Source of the DNA: a virus
Reading direction: 5' to 3' (one strand)
Length of the DNA: 64,000 bases
IMG/VR virus record: IMGVR_UViG_3300037839_000499
Span: 1-64,000 of that record
The notes beneath the pieces are model-generated. The model did not search any database. It had not been told where the DNA came from and saw only the letters and a program-made list of their open reading frames with translations. Below are positions 7,234 to 19,900 of the stretch, piece after piece. Position 1 is the stretch's first letter. Every line of letters begins with the position of its first letter. The translations under genes were made by a program, and so were the position numbers.

Positions 7234-8963
7234 CCCTTGAGGCCGTACAGGCCATAGCTCGCAAGGACTTTTTATCTTGGTGGGAGGGATTTACAAAAAT
7301 CCTGAACAAAGACGCCAAGATGGTCAATCCAGTCGCAAACTACTTGCAATGCCGAGTGGCAGAGATTGTTTCTTTCATGCGCGAAAATCAAAAGCCAATT
7401 CGGCTTGTTGTGCTGAAGCCACGGCAAATGGGTAGCTCCACTATAACGTCTGCCGTCATAACGCACTTTGTCAGATCCATGCCAAACGTGTCGGCATGCT
7501 TGATCGGGGATGAGCTGGATACTTCGCAAAATCTTTTCAACATGGTTAATCGCTACATCGAAAACGACTCGCTGGATTGGGGTACTACTTACAACCCAAG
7601 TCGGGGCGAGTTTAGCCATGGATCGCGAGTAGTGAAAGAAACCGCAAACGATCCTGGAGCCGGCCGGTCTATGACCCTGCAAGCATTGCTATGCTCCGAG
7701 GTTGCCCATTACCGCAGAACCGGAGAGCGATCTGGGGAGAAAATCTTGTTGGCCATCCGTAACTGCGTTCCAGCAAAGCCTGATACTATCGTGATCGAGG
7801 AATCCACGCCAAACGGAGCTGGCGGTGCGTTTTACAATACATGGCAGAACGCTGTGGAGTTTGAGGATTTCAAGAAAGGCCAGACCGGGAATGGCTACGT
7901 TCGGGTGTTTGCAGCTTGGCATGACTTCGAAGAAAATAGCGAACCACACGAAAACGATCTTGAACTGACCTTTCGAGAGGAGGATCTAAAGAGCCGCTTC
8001 AAATTAAGCAACGGGCAGATCCTTTGGAGGCGTAGGGTGCTAAAAGAAAAGTGCGCCGGCGACAGCAAGCAGTTTGACCAGGAGTATCCGAACGACCCGA
8101 TTACATGCTTCTTAACTTCTGGCAGACCAAGGTTCGACCAAGATGGGATGACTCACCTAGACCAGCTGGCAAGAAAAGAACCTCTTTACGGAGTGCTGGA
8201 TACGCCAAGCAATTTCACTAAGCCGATCTTCCGAAAGACATCCCAGCAGGAAAGCTGGCTCTATGTTTGGGAACAACCCCAGAACATGGCCAGATACTTG
8301 ATTGCGGTGGACGCGATGACTGGAAGCTCGCAAGTCAGCGGAGCGGATCCCGACGCGCATGCCGTATTTGTGCTGAAGGCTGGGTATCACGACGCAAGCA
8401 ACAAGTGGATTCGCCACTCGGTGGTGGCGAGGATCCGGCCGCCATGCCGAGTCGATATCGATGTCTTGGCTGACTTGACCGAGAGGATGGCCTTGTACTA
8501 CGGCGGATGCTTAATTGTGCCAGAGGTCAACGGCCCCGGACTTGCGCTGATTGAGTTGCTAAAGATGGCGAGCCTAAACATATATCAAAGAGAAATATTT
8601 AATCTTAGAGAATCAAAGCGATCAAAGGCTCTCGGCTGGCAAACTACCGACAAGACGCGAAGGATGGTGGTGGAAAACCTTGCGTCCCACATTAGGGATT
8701 ACAACGAAAGGGAATTCGGAATCGACATCTACTGCAAGCACGCAGTTGGCGAACTTAGGAGTTTTGTAATTGCAGAAAATGGCAGGCCGGAAGCTGCAAC
8801 TGGAAAGCATGACGATGACGTGTTAGCGGTAGCGATTGGATTGGCGACGATTGAGGGTGCAACGCCGTACACCGAGCCAAAGGCCATCAGGACTCTTCCT
8901 CCCGATTTGCAGAAGCTGGTTGATTCGCAATCAAAGAGCCACTTGGTCACGACGTTTAGTTAA
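7200..8963 (+). CDS. terL: Terminase large subunit
   Basis: 587 aa from ATG 7200. The ATPase half has a Walker A-like loop KPRQMGSST, a Walker B-like segment ALLCSEVAHY, and the coupling motif VIEESTPNGAGG. The C-terminal nuclease half has AVDAMTGSS (first acidic residue), VPEVNGPG and HDDDVLAVAIGLA (last acidic cluster), as in RNase H-fold terminase nucleases. It drives DNA packaging into the prohead. A small terminase is not certain; the candidate at 42657 is far away. The preceding small genes overlap its 5' end. Confidence 0.93.
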   Translation: MAKTKAEEKELTLEAVQAIARKDFLSWWEGFTKILNKDAKMVNPVANYLQCRVAEIVSFMRENQKPIRLVVLKPRQMGSSTITSAVITHFVRSMPNVSACLIGDELDTSQNLFNMVNRYIENDSLDWGTTYNPSRGEFSHGSRVVKETANDPGAGRSMTLQALLCSEVAHYRRTGERSGEKILLAIRNCVPAKPDTIVIEESTPNGAGGAFYNTWQNAVEFEDFKKGQTGNGYVRVFAAWHDFEENSEPHENDLELTFREEDLKSRFKLSNGQILWRRRVLKEKCAGDSKQFDQEYPNDPITCFLTSGRPRFDQDGMTHLDQLARKEPLYGVLDTPSNFTKPIFRKTSQQESWLYVWEQPQNMARYLIAVDAMTGSSQVSGADPDAHAVFVLKAGYHDASNKWIRHSVVARIRPPCRVDIDVLADLTERMALYYGGCLIVPEVNGPGLALIELLKMASLNIYQREIFNLRESKRSKALGWQTTDKTRRMVVENLASHIRDYNEREFGIDIYCKHAVGELRSFVIAENGRPEAATGKHDDDVLAVAIGLATIEGATPYTEPKAIRTLPPDLQKLVDSQSKSHLVTTFS

Positions 8964-8989
8964 GCGGCACACAGCCACAGAAGTAGTTG
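8964..8989 (+). promoter_or_regulatory. Late bipartite element, copy A
   Basis: GCGGCACACAGC (8964-8975), 10 nt, GTTG (8986-8989), then 31 nt to ATG 9021. This is the same geometry as copies B and D. It directly follows the terminase stop, so it may start a new late unit containing the 100-aa, 512-aa and giant proteins. Confidence 0.75.
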
Positions 8990-9020
8990 TCCGGCACCTG
9001 CACAGGGCAAGATTAGTGGG

Positions 9021-9323
9021 ATGGACAAATCTCAAAAATACGCGGGGCCTGCGCCTACGTCTGGCGTGGCGAGCTACGACATGAAGCCTTTGAAAAATGA
9101 ATTTATGGCAAGCTCTGGTCCGACCAAAGATCGTCTCGCCCAAAGGGAGGAAAAGAAGTCCACGCAAAGCACGATGAGCAAGGGTTATAAACCCAAGCTA
9201 AAGGCGACCGACGCCCAGATGCGCGACTACGAAAGAAATAAACCAGTCAATACCCCAGCGGGTCGGGCAAGATACGCCGACAAAGCTCCTAAAATTAACC
9301 TTCGCAAGGCGTACCAAGACTAA
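9021..9323 (+). CDS. Hypothetical virion-module protein, 100 aa
   Basis: A basic, likely disordered protein starting MDKSQKYAGPAPTSG. No Shine-Dalgarno site precedes ATG 9021; the late element lies 45 nt upstream. The K-Y-A-G-P motif also appears at the C-terminus of the next protein (NKKYAGPGPFPK), which suggests a shared binding peptide. Likely a minor structural or internal protein by position. Confidence 0.7.
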   Translation: MDKSQKYAGPAPTSGVASYDMKPLKNEFMASSGPTKDRLAQREEKKSTQSTMSKGYKPKLKATDAQMRDYERNKPVNTPAGRARYADKAPKINLRKAYQD

Positions 9324-10862
9324 ATGGCTATTACGCGCACCGCTGAGCCAGAGGCAATGCGAAGGATCGGCGGTGGCCGCGGATCCCGAGGCGGAGACGA
9401 TTTTGCAGGCTTAGGTGGTTCGTTTGCTGGACCCGGATCTGAGTTTACTGGCGCATATTTGCAAAATCGGCTTTCTGGAATGAATAGGGCAACGGTAAGT
9501 AACGCCGTTAACCAAAAGAGGGTTATGGCATCCCCAGAGTTTGCGTTGGCCAAGACCCTTGGAATCAGCACGGTGTATAATAGTGGTGGAAACCAAGTGG
9601 ACGTACAGGGAGCCAGACAGACGATTAATAATCCGTATTCAACAAGAATGGAACGTGATTACGCGCAGGGGAGGATGGATAGTTACAACCAAAAGGCGGC
9701 CAACGCCCCAAGAAACCCTGTGATGGCTGCCGCTGGACTCGCGGCTCCGGGTGATGCAATTCAAGCCGACGACGGTTACGCAGGGCCAACTGGTTCTCAA
9801 GGCGCATTCGATAAAATTCAAGAAAAATTCGGAACGCCACAGCAAAAGATTCCGCAAATTCCGACTACCCCAGGCGCAACTGGAGGCGGCGCACCGCAAC
9901 CGACTCTTCCCGCGTCCGCAGGCGACCAAGCCGCTGTCCCGATAAGTCCGAAGGCGGCTAGGGACGCAACCAGAGCGCCAATCGGCGCGGAACTGCCAGC
10001 AACCAGCGGGGAACCAGAAAGCCGAAGGACTCCAACAAAGGAAACCACTAAAGGGCCAAGGCTAGATACTTATCGGGGGCCGACACCGACGGGGAATGCT
10101 GGGACGTTCAAGGGTGGGCAGGAGGCGAGGGCTTCAGCGGACGAGAGCAGAGCGAATTTCTCGACTCCAGGATCGCAGATGCAGAGAGCTAATGCTTACC
10201 GCAAGGAACAAGGGATGGATGAGGTGGATTTTGCGGGGCAAGAGCCAAAGTATGATCAAGCTGGAATTAACGACGCAAACTCAAGGCGGGATGTTGCCCT
10301 TAAAGAAATGTCTGGCACTCGAGATGCCGAGGAAAAATTTGAGATTGCGAAAAAAATAAACAAAGCGCAGGACGACAGGGAGGCAATTAAGAAGGGTTTT
10401 AACGACGCGAGTGAGTCAGTTGGTTTTGAGCAAGCTAAAAACAAGAATGTGTACGGCAACGCTTACGGCCCAGACGGCGGAGAGTCCCGAAGAATGAGTG
10501 AAAGACCACCAGAACTTGCTCCCTTGGGAGGGTTCGACGAAAAAGTTGTTTCGGGAGCACGGGGCGGAACCAATGAGGCCCCGAGGGGCAGCGGCCAAGA
10601 CAGGGAGCAGACTCAACAAGGCAGGCAACGCCCAGCAGAAACGGAAACAGTTGCTGTCGGCCCCATGACAAACAAGCCAGCAAGCTCGCAGGCGGAGTAC
10701 GACCAGAGAACAAAAGCTTTTGACGACGCAGGCGTAAAACAAAAGCAGGATAACGCCGACACGGCAGAGCGGAAAAAAAAGGCCGGTGAACAGAAGAATT
10801 TAGAGCAGTTAAACAAGAAGTATGCTGGTCCGGGGCCGTTCCCCAAGAGGGCTGGAGCATGA
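9324..10862 (+). CDS. Disordered virion-module protein, 512 aa
   Basis: It begins one base after the previous stop... ACTAAATGG. The protein is dominated by G, A, P, Q, N and charged residues with almost no hydrophobic core, so it is probably disordered along most of its length. A stretch at ~140-210 is Pro-rich. The end NLEQLNKKYAGPGPF repeats the motif of its upstream neighbour. Located between terminase and the giant protein, it may be an internal or scaffold-associated virion protein. Confidence 0.7.
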   Translation: MAITRTAEPEAMRRIGGGRGSRGGDDFAGLGGSFAGPGSEFTGAYLQNRLSGMNRATVSNAVNQKRVMASPEFALAKTLGISTVYNSGGNQVDVQGARQTINNPYSTRMERDYAQGRMDSYNQKAANAPRNPVMAAAGLAAPGDAIQADDGYAGPTGSQGAFDKIQEKFGTPQQKIPQIPTTPGATGGGAPQPTLPASAGDQAAVPISPKAARDATRAPIGAELPATSGEPESRRTPTKETTKGPRLDTYRGPTPTGNAGTFKGGQEARASADESRANFSTPGSQMQRANAYRKEQGMDEVDFAGQEPKYDQAGINDANSRRDVALKEMSGTRDAEEKFEIAKKINKAQDDREAIKKGFNDASESVGFEQAKNKNVYGNAYGPDGGESRRMSERPPELAPLGGFDEKVVSGARGGTNEAPRGSGQDREQTQQGRQRPAETETVAVGPMTNKPASSQAEYDQRTKAFDDAGVKQKQDNADTAERKKKAGEQKNLEQLNKKYAGPGPFPKRAGA

Positions 10863-10894
10863 ACTGGGGATTAGGATCCGCATCCCAAGCGGCC

Positions 10895-10908
10895 CTGGCG
10901 TAAGCCAG
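10895..10908 (+). promoter_or_regulatory. Hairpin with GTAA tetraloop before the giant gene
   Basis: CTGGC-GTAA-GCCAG forms a perfect 5-bp stem closed by a GNRA-type loop, ending 12 nt before ATG 10921. No Shine-Dalgarno site is visible there. The hairpin could control translation of the giant frame, or be chance. Confidence 0.35.
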
Positions 10909-10920
10909 CGGTAATTTCGA

Positions 10921-13900
10921 ATGTCCTTACCCGATTTTGGTGGAACTGGAGTTGACGGCAAGCCAGAGGATAGCTTTGGTGGGCCAGAACCAGAGTATGT
11001 GCCGAGGACGAGGAGTGAGGCTCGGAGTCTTGAGCAGGAGCAAACAGGGAAGATCAAGGAAGCCACAAGGGCGTATAACTACGGATCAGAGCAAGCTCTT
11101 GAAGAGGCTGGTATAAAATACAAGACGGACGAGCAAGGATTTGTTCAACCCCGCTATGAACCGAATAATGAGTTTGGAAGGTCTGTTGAGTTTGGGACTT
11201 CGGAGTTCAAGGATCCGATTACCGAAGAAACGAGGCAGATTGATAAAACCGGAAAAGTTAAGCCCAAGAAACGGCAGAACGTAACGTATAAGTCTGGCGA
11301 CGCAAACAACCCTAATTTTCCCAATCCGTCTAGGATATACAGAGTATATACACGCGAGCAGGACGCTGGAGTTGAGGATCCCAATCAGCCTTTTGCAGCA
11401 ACTAAGGCAGAAGATATTGGAAGTGCTTTCGACTTGCAGGGGGTTTCAGATCAAGGCATTTCATCGCTGGCCAAGGAAGCCGTAAGGAAAAATAGGCAAT
11501 ACGAGCTTAGTTCGGCCAAGTCGGTGCTGGACGCAAGAGGCCAGCAGCTGGATGTCGAGTCGGAGACGTTCAAATCCCAGATCGATACCCTTAACCAAAC
11601 GCCAATCCCAGATTGGCAGCCCGACGGAGACAAAATGGATCCAGCCATCGCGGCGGAGGTTGGCGGTAAGGCTGACGCAAAAACTAGGCAAAATGTGGCC
11701 GCAAGAATTGGAATGTCCAGAGACCAGAAGATTGGCGAGGTCAGTTCGCAGTTGGCCGAAAAGAATAAGGAAAGAATCCGCAATCGTGCGCTCCAGGTCG
11801 AGCTTCAGTCGCAAATGTCCTTTGATGAGGGTGAGTCCATATATGACAACCGCGTTCAACAGCTTCTAAAGAATGGAGCAAAACAAGAGGATATTGATAA
11901 GGATCCGCTTATCGGAGCAATCCGAGAGGGGCTTACAAACATTCAGAAGCCTGTCCTGCCCTTGTCAGAGGTTTTCAAGGATCCAACGCTTGCCCCGCAG
12001 GCAATTTATGAAACAAGGGCATCCCAGCGTGAAAAGGCAAGAATTGAGGCCGAGGGAAGGCTTGCCAAGGAAAAGGCCACAGAATTTCTAAAGCCATTTA
12101 TTGAGCAGGCGGCCGACACGTCCATCAGTTACACGACATTGGCTGGGCGCAGAAATAGGCTTTCTTCTGTTTACAACAAACTTCTAGAGGACGCCGATTC
12201 ATCCGACACAAACCAGAAGGGATCTGGACTAAATCTGCGCGCGCAGGCGGCTGGTTACGCGGAAGCCATCGGAGTTCTTGACGACCAGCTTGGTAGAATT
12301 GGCAAGCAAGCCTTGATAGCCCAGGATGGGGCAAAGATTCAGGGTGAGTTTGCAAAAGAGAAGGAGCAGCGGGTTCAACAGGAGTTGAAGACCAGACTTA
12401 CGAAGCTCGAGCAAGAAACTGCGCTCAAGGTTGAGAAGTTTAAGCAACGCAAAGAGCTGGAAGATGGAGCCTTCATGGGCCCGCCGGCTCCTGAGGACAT
12501 TCCTCCATCCACGCCAACACAAGGTTCTCCGACCCAACCCACGACACCCTCCCAACCAGAAAGTCCGACAAGCTGGTTCCAAGGCGGTCTTAATAACCTC
12601 TTTAGCAAAGACACGATGCGACAAGCAACTCGAGGATACTTTGAGCTTAATCAGAAGTTTGCCTCTGGAACTTACCTTGCCGCCGCAAACTCGTTAAGAA
12701 TCCGCGGCCAAGAAATGCCGACAATGGGATCTGAGTTTGTTGGCGCAATGACCACATCCCCGTCTATGCCTGCCAAAATTATGGCGGTTCTGGGTATGGT
12801 CGACAGGCAGTTTGGAGGGAAACTTCACAATAAGGCCGCAAATTACTTTGAAGAATCTGCGACCGCAGCCAAGGAGAACGAGACAGCCATACGCAACGAG
12901 AAGTTCCTTGGAGCCGAGCCGGTAAGTCCAGAGTGGCGGGAAAGCGATGTCGGCCAAGTGGTCAAGTCGCTTACCGAGCTTCCGTTTTACATCGGCACAA
13001 CAATGATCAATCCGGCTGTCGGGTTTATTGCTACATTTGGCACGTCCTACGACGAGGCCATCCAAAACCAGCTGAATTCGGGAGTAAGAAATCCAGATCA
13101 TGTCACGGCCTTGGCTGAAGCAATCCCAGTAGCAGCAGCCGAAAGCCTTGGAAATATGGTCCAACTTGGACTAGCTAAATCTCTTGGCAGGAAGTTCATT
13201 CAAAACCTCGAAAGTATGACAGCTAGAAGCCTTCGTGGCCTTTTCGCAAGTGCGGCCATGAAAATCGGGGGAGGCTCTGCATTCGAAGGGATGGAGGAAG
13301 GCGTTCAAACGTGGTGGTCAAATATGATTGCCAAGCATATCGGTAAATTTGATCCAAACAGACCGCTAGATAAAGACGTTTGGAAAAGTATCTACGTTGC
13401 GATGTGGGCCGGTGGAGCTGGAGTTACCGTAATGGGAGGCGGAACTGTTGTTCTGACAGGCGCACAGAACGCACTCAATGAGCGTGGGCTTCGGAAACAG
13501 GTCGACGAAATGAGGACAGCTACCGAGGACATTCCTCTAAACGGATGGGAGGACTGGGGAAATAAACTTCCAGAGCAAGTGCTGGATCCTGGACTGGCTG
13601 AAAGTTTTGGCGAAATCGGTGCTGATCTTGATGAGCAACAAGGGCAATTCCTTGTTGGATTGGCTGACAGCATTAAGGGCGCGCCATTCAGAAGATTGCT
13701 GGAACTTGGCAAATCAATCGACGAAAGCATTAATCAACCGCCCGCTCTTCAAAGCCGAGCGGCCGGGATCCTGACCGGAGCCAAAAACGAACAATTGAAG
13801 GGTGAGGCAGACTTATATGCCGAAAGGGCTAACCTTGCCGCGATTATGCAGGGAGAGGCACAACTTCGCTTGCGTGTCGCAAGGGAGATTGGAACGCTTC

Positions 13901-16900
13901 CGACTGACCCTGTTGACGGCGGTCTGGATCAACAGGCGACTGGTCTTATCGCTGCCAAGGTTTTGTTTGGATCTAGCGGAGTTACCCAAGAGGAGCTGAA
14001 GGCAAAATACCGAGGGATGCCAATCATCCAAACCGACTCTAATGGTATTCAAGTGCCATCAGAGTTTGTGAAGCAGGACATATTTTCACAAGCGCCAACC
14101 ATGTCCGAACAGCTGAAAGGATTTTTAAGTCGGGTAGATCAAGCTATGGCAAAAGCGGAAGTTTCTGGCGGTGCGAGCGCAGAACCCCCAGAGCCACCGA
14201 AGCCAGAGCAGAAGCCAACCGGGAAGCCGAGACAAGTTGATCAAGCGAACCTGAAGACCCCGCGCCAGATCGCGGAGGCCAGCGCAAAGACAGGATCCCC
14301 CGCTCTGATGGCAAGGCTGGAAGGCACGACCCCGGACGAGAGATGGGCATCGGTTGAGTCGAAGATGAAAAATCTCGTAACAGCCATCGGCTCAAAGGGG
14401 CTGGATGTGAAATTTCTCTCTGATGACAGGCAAGAAGCATCTTCTGCCGGATTTGATGTGGACAACAAAACACTCCGTATCAACCTCAACCGAAAGGCTT
14501 TCATGGATATGGAGGGTACTGATCCAGAGGCAAACAACCGGTATGTAAGGGAAGAGATAGCTCACCTTGGAGACATTGCAGAGGGGGCATTGGACGCAAA
14601 AAGACAGGGCAAGGACAACTACCGCGAGCATTGGGAACAGCAACGCGCGACCATGCTTTCAAGAATCTTTAATGTCGCAAAGCAAGACAAGGCAGTAGAG
14701 GAATCGGTGGTAGCGGCTGCAAATCTTTATCTTGAAAACGTCTTTAGCAAGCCGATGACGGATGACGGCGGGAACAAGTTCTCGTCTACGAGCGCACCGA
14801 TGTCCGCCACGATGGATGCGCTTGTCCGTGGCGAAGTGATGCCTCAGTTCAAAACAATTTCAGATGTTCAGCGGTACATGGTTCGGAATGGGGTGGGCGG
14901 GGAGAAGGGTGTTCGTGCGATGCCCCTCTTTATGGCTGAGATGCTTCGGATGCTTAAGACGTATGGACAGCCCCAAACGGAATCTAGAAACTACCTCCGC
15001 ACGGCCGCGAAAACAACGGGAGGTTCGCGAGCCATTATCAAGATCATTTCCGATTACCTTCGAAAAGTATACAAAGCGCTGTTTTCCATTAAGGATAGCC
15101 TGGTCAAAGCCGACCCTCAGCTGGCTGAAGATTTGAGCAACCTCTTGTCTGAAATAGACGATGTTCTCTCTGATTCACCTAGCCAGCCAAGAGTGGAAAT
15201 AAATCCACGTAGCCCCAATGAGCCACAAGCTCCAGAGGCCAAGCCCCGCGCCCCACCCGAAACAGGTGAAAATGTCCCGCAACCGCCAGTTGAACCGCCG
15301 GTTATCGCCCCTCAAGGAGGAGGTCAAGCAGTTGGAACTATTGCACCGCCAGCGACAAGAATAGTCCCTCGAGGCCGGATGGTATCAGTTACCTATGACA
15401 AGCTTGGGTCTGGGGGAGTGGAATCAGTCACGGAACAAGTCCAGCTGACAAAGGAGCAAGAACTAGAGTGGGAAAAGGGCGAGGCGAATTACCGGCAGTC
15501 AGCGGAGATGGCTAAAAGGACAAAAGATCCGGCCATGCGCTCGAGCCGGATGCAAGGCGCTGGGTATGAGTGGGCGAAAAGAAAGAGGGAGATAACTGGC
15601 CGACTCCATTACAGGGAGCAGATGGAGAAAGAAGCCCGAGAGAAAAAAAATTACATCGGCAAGAAGGTTGGGATTCAGGCTGAGGAGGGGATTCTCTCGG
15701 CAACTATTATTGGGAATCCGTTCGGGCGGGTTAAGGTTCGGCTTGAGGACGGGCAAGAGCTTACGGTTCTGCCAGATCAGCTGACGAGCGCGCCCGAGAT
15801 CGAGCAAGACGAACCCACGACAATTCCATCTGGTCAAGTTGTCGATTTCCCAGTCAATAAGATCGTTGTTAACGACAAGATCCAGCAATTCAAAAAGAAG
15901 GCCAAGAAGGATTCGGGAGTCGTAAAAGCTCTAACTGGAGAATACCAAGCAACTCCGAAGAACCCGATTGTTATCTGGGAGCGAAACGACGGAGTGTTCG
16001 AGGTTATTACGGGCCGTCATCGGCTGGATCTGGCCAAGCGAAACAACATGGCAACAGTTCCAGCCCAAATCGTCAAAGAATCAGAGGGATGGACACAAGA
16101 AAAAGCTGAAACTTTCGATGCCGAAGCGAACATCCGCGACGGCCAAGGCGACCTCGAGGACTTTGCCTACTATTTTAGAAAGTCTGGAATCAGCCAGCAG
16201 GACGCCGAAGTAAAGGGTCTGTTGCGAGATGACGGCAAGGGGAAAGCTGGATTCTTAATCGCCAACGAGGCGACTGAAGATGTTTATGCAGGGCTAATGG
16301 CCGGCAAGGTGGACGCAGGGATGGCGGTTATTATCGCCTCTGGTGCTCCGAAATCTGTTGGAGCCGTCAATGAATCGATCCAGAGGGCGGCCTTGAACTA
16401 TGTTACTTCAGAAAGAGTAACCCAGCAGGACGTTCGCAACTTCATCTCAGGGATGATCGCAACGTTCGCCGATAAGGGGCCATCCGAGTCGCAATCAGAC
16501 CTGTTTGGTAGCGATGACTCCGCCTTGGAGCTGATGAAGCAACGAGCAAAGAAGGCCTCAAAGATCCAAAGGGATGTGCGTCAAAAGCTGAACGCAATGT
16601 TGAATTTCAAAAAGCTGAGCCGAGAGGGGCAGGCTCAAGCCTTAGAGGATGTAGGTGTAACCATAGCTGTGGGAGAAGACTCCGTGGCGAAGGTAAACCA
16701 AAAAATAACGGATCTGCAGGCCGAACTCGCCTCTTGGGAGAGATGGGCTACGGATCCAGAGAAGGTGGGCCAGATCGACCAAATGCCTAACATCAAGGCA
16801 CAAAGGATTAACATCCAGGCTCAGCGTATTGACGACACCCAAGAAGGAGGCGTAGACTCTAATAGTGAAGAACGAACTCAATCCGGAACAAGTGAAGGAA

Positions 16901-19900
16901 TACAGCCGACTGGCAGCGGAGGAGGCATATCCCCGACTGGTGAAGTGGCAACGGGACAACCCGGAGAACTTCAGAATGTGGAAGACGGACGCGGACGCCC
17001 TTTATCAGGATCCGTGGATCAACGACTTGACGGAGGATCCGGAGAGAACCAAGGATTGGCTGACAACGCTGTTCCGGCAAGCGTGCGGATCAGTAGAGGG
17101 CCACAACCAAATCTTGGCGCTCTTCAGTCGCTCCAAAGGAGAGAACCGAGAGTCGAAGTTGGGCGAACTGCTAATGTCGATGACGCTGAACGAGTTTTAG
17201 GCGAGGGTCTAGAAACCCAAGTTCCTTGGGTTCCGGTTATTCAGGGTAGCGGGGTTAGCCTAAAGACATTTGCTCCCGCTGGCATTGCGGACGAGATGCG
17301 CAGAAACTTGGAGAGAATCGACAGGGAGCGCGGTGGATTAGAGCAGTACGTAGCTAATGCGCTTGGCCTTGCAGACACTTCCGAGCTTTACCGAGTCATA
17401 AATCCAAAGGCTGGATCTAGGCTCAACAAGGAGCAAGTTGAGACAATCGCGGCCGCGCTTGACCGCATGGATGCAGGTAAGTCCTGTATTATTGGACATG
17501 AGATGGGCATAGGCAAGGGGCGCCCGTGCGCAGCTATCCTTTACGTGGCCTATTTGCGCGGCCAAATCCCGATCTTCTTTACGGCTAACTCGAGAACCTT
17601 GTATCCGACTCTAATGGATGACTTTAAGGATCTTGGATTCAAGATGGATCCATTTATTACCGACCAAGACTTTGAATCAGTAATGGGTGATGGAAGTGTT
17701 TTAACAAACAAGGGTAAAAATCCGAAGGCATTGTTCGATTCGATTGCAGCAAGCAAGAAATTGCCGACTGGCAAGACGATGATAATGACCACATGGGAGC
17801 AGGCGCGGCTCAAGGATGTGAACGCTGTTCTTAACGCCTTGGCTCCAAATGCGGTCTTCGTAATCGACGAGGCTCACAAAGGAACTGGCGATTCGCTCTC
17901 ATCGGAAGTTGCTCGAGGCATTCTGAAGAAAGCAAAAGGAGTGACGTTCTCCAGCGGAACAGCCATTAAGAATCTTGAGGCGATGCGCCTCTATTTCCCA
18001 TTCACTTCCGTCAATCGGGCCATTCCTTCCGTTCGCCGGCTAAACCAGCTTCTCAAGAAGTTTGCCAATCCTTTGCTCGAGCTGATGAATCGAGGCCTTG
18101 TCTCTGCGGGTGAGTATATTCGCTACCAGAGAGGCCTGACCCATAATGGCGAGCCGGTACCATTTACCGCATTGGCTCTACGTACTGGACCACAGGTTGT
18201 GGAGGTGAACGAGACGGCAAACGAAATCGCTGGCGAGTTAAAACAGATCCAAGCAGGGCCGTTTATGAAGCAGTTGCGCGGGGTGCTCATGCCTCTGGTG
18301 AAAACTAAGGCAGCCGCAATGATCGAGGACAAGCCCGAGCTGGCTGCAACGCTGACAATAAAAGTAGAGCCGTACCCCATGAAGTCGCAGTTCCACAATA
18401 TCGCAAACATCATGGTGCTGGCCTCGAAAATCCCCGAGATTTCAAAGCAGATTAAAGCCCTGGTCGATCAAGGCAATAAGGTGTTTGTAGCCTCTGACGC
18501 AACTGGGGAAGCCGCAGTACAAGAGTTGCTTGATGATATTTCGCTAGAAACCGACCCAAAGAATGCTTCGTTTGCGGATGCCCTTTCCCGATATACCGAC
18601 AAGCTAAAGTACATAACTATCACGGCAAAGGTCGGCCCCAAGGGTAGGCAACAGACCTTATTCCGCCAAAAGCTCGATCTGAATAGAGCGCAGGAAGAGT
18701 ACCCAGAGGCAGTAGAGAGAGCGCAACAAGTACTACAGCAGATTGCTGATGCCAAGAGCATGATTGAGTCCTCAAGGAATATTCTTGGGAGACTAGGCAT
18801 CTCGCCGATGGATTCACTCCGACAACAGCTGGAGTCAGTACAGATCCCAAGCGTCGAGATCTCCGGCCGGTCGGCCACAGTGATGCCTGATGGAACCCGC
18901 GAAAAGCGGACGGAGCTAGACCAAGACCGAATGGCCTCGCTTTCGATGTTTAACAACTTGGACGATATGAATGTAATTTCAGTTTCACGCTCTGGCTCAA
19001 CTGGGATTAACGCCCATAATTCCCCTAAATTTAACTCTCAAAAGGATCGCGTATTCTTTCTTTTGCAGCCGTCTCCGAACGTAGTGGACACAGTTCAGGT
19101 TGCCGCCCGCGTGAATCGAACCGGACAGCTGACGGCGCCTCACCTTTACATGGCCTATGCCGAGGAGTTGCCTGCAGAAAAGCGGATGATGGCTCTAACA
19201 GCCAAGAAGATGTCGAAGCTCGGAGCGTCAAGCACCGGCGGACAAAAGCTCGATATGTCGGAAACCTTTGGGGAGGACATGCACAACGCTTACGGAGATC
19301 TGGCAATGGCCAATGTTCTGGCAAGGGACGAAACATTCAGACAAGAGTTTCAGTCTAGGCATAACGAATACTTCCCAGGATCCAATGAAGAGGAGGTTCG
19401 GGCAAACCTAATGAAGGGAGCTGGCAACGGAGATGTGTTCAGAAGGTTTGAGCACATGCTTATCATTATGCCTTTGGACATTTACTCCCAAATTTCGGAG
19501 CAAATACGCGACGAATATAATGAGATCGTTGAGACGGAAAAGATGGCTGGACGATACAACCTCACGTCCGAAAAGATGGACTACAAGGCGGTGCTGGTGG
19601 ATGACATGCCGGGAATGGCCCCATACAGCCCCCGCAGGGAAGGCGAACCAGATATCGGGACCGCCCAGCCCACGCAACTTCGCAGATATCGATTTACCAA
19701 CCCAACGCCACCGCCGGCATCCGAACAGCTGATTAAGGACATCGACAAGGTGAAGGCCGATACGGCTCAACTTGTGCAGAAATACAACGAATCAGCGGAG
19801 AAATACCTGAGCGACAGGGTCAATTTGATTACAAGCCGATCCCGCCTTGATCCAAATGCAAGGAATCTGCTTATTCAGGCCATCACAAGAAAGATGGCGG

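Noticed and set aside
8964-8989. Reading the late element as a sigma-54 promoter (GGCAC...TTGC)
   Set aside because: Sigma-54 needs ten bases between GG and GC; here there are about 21.
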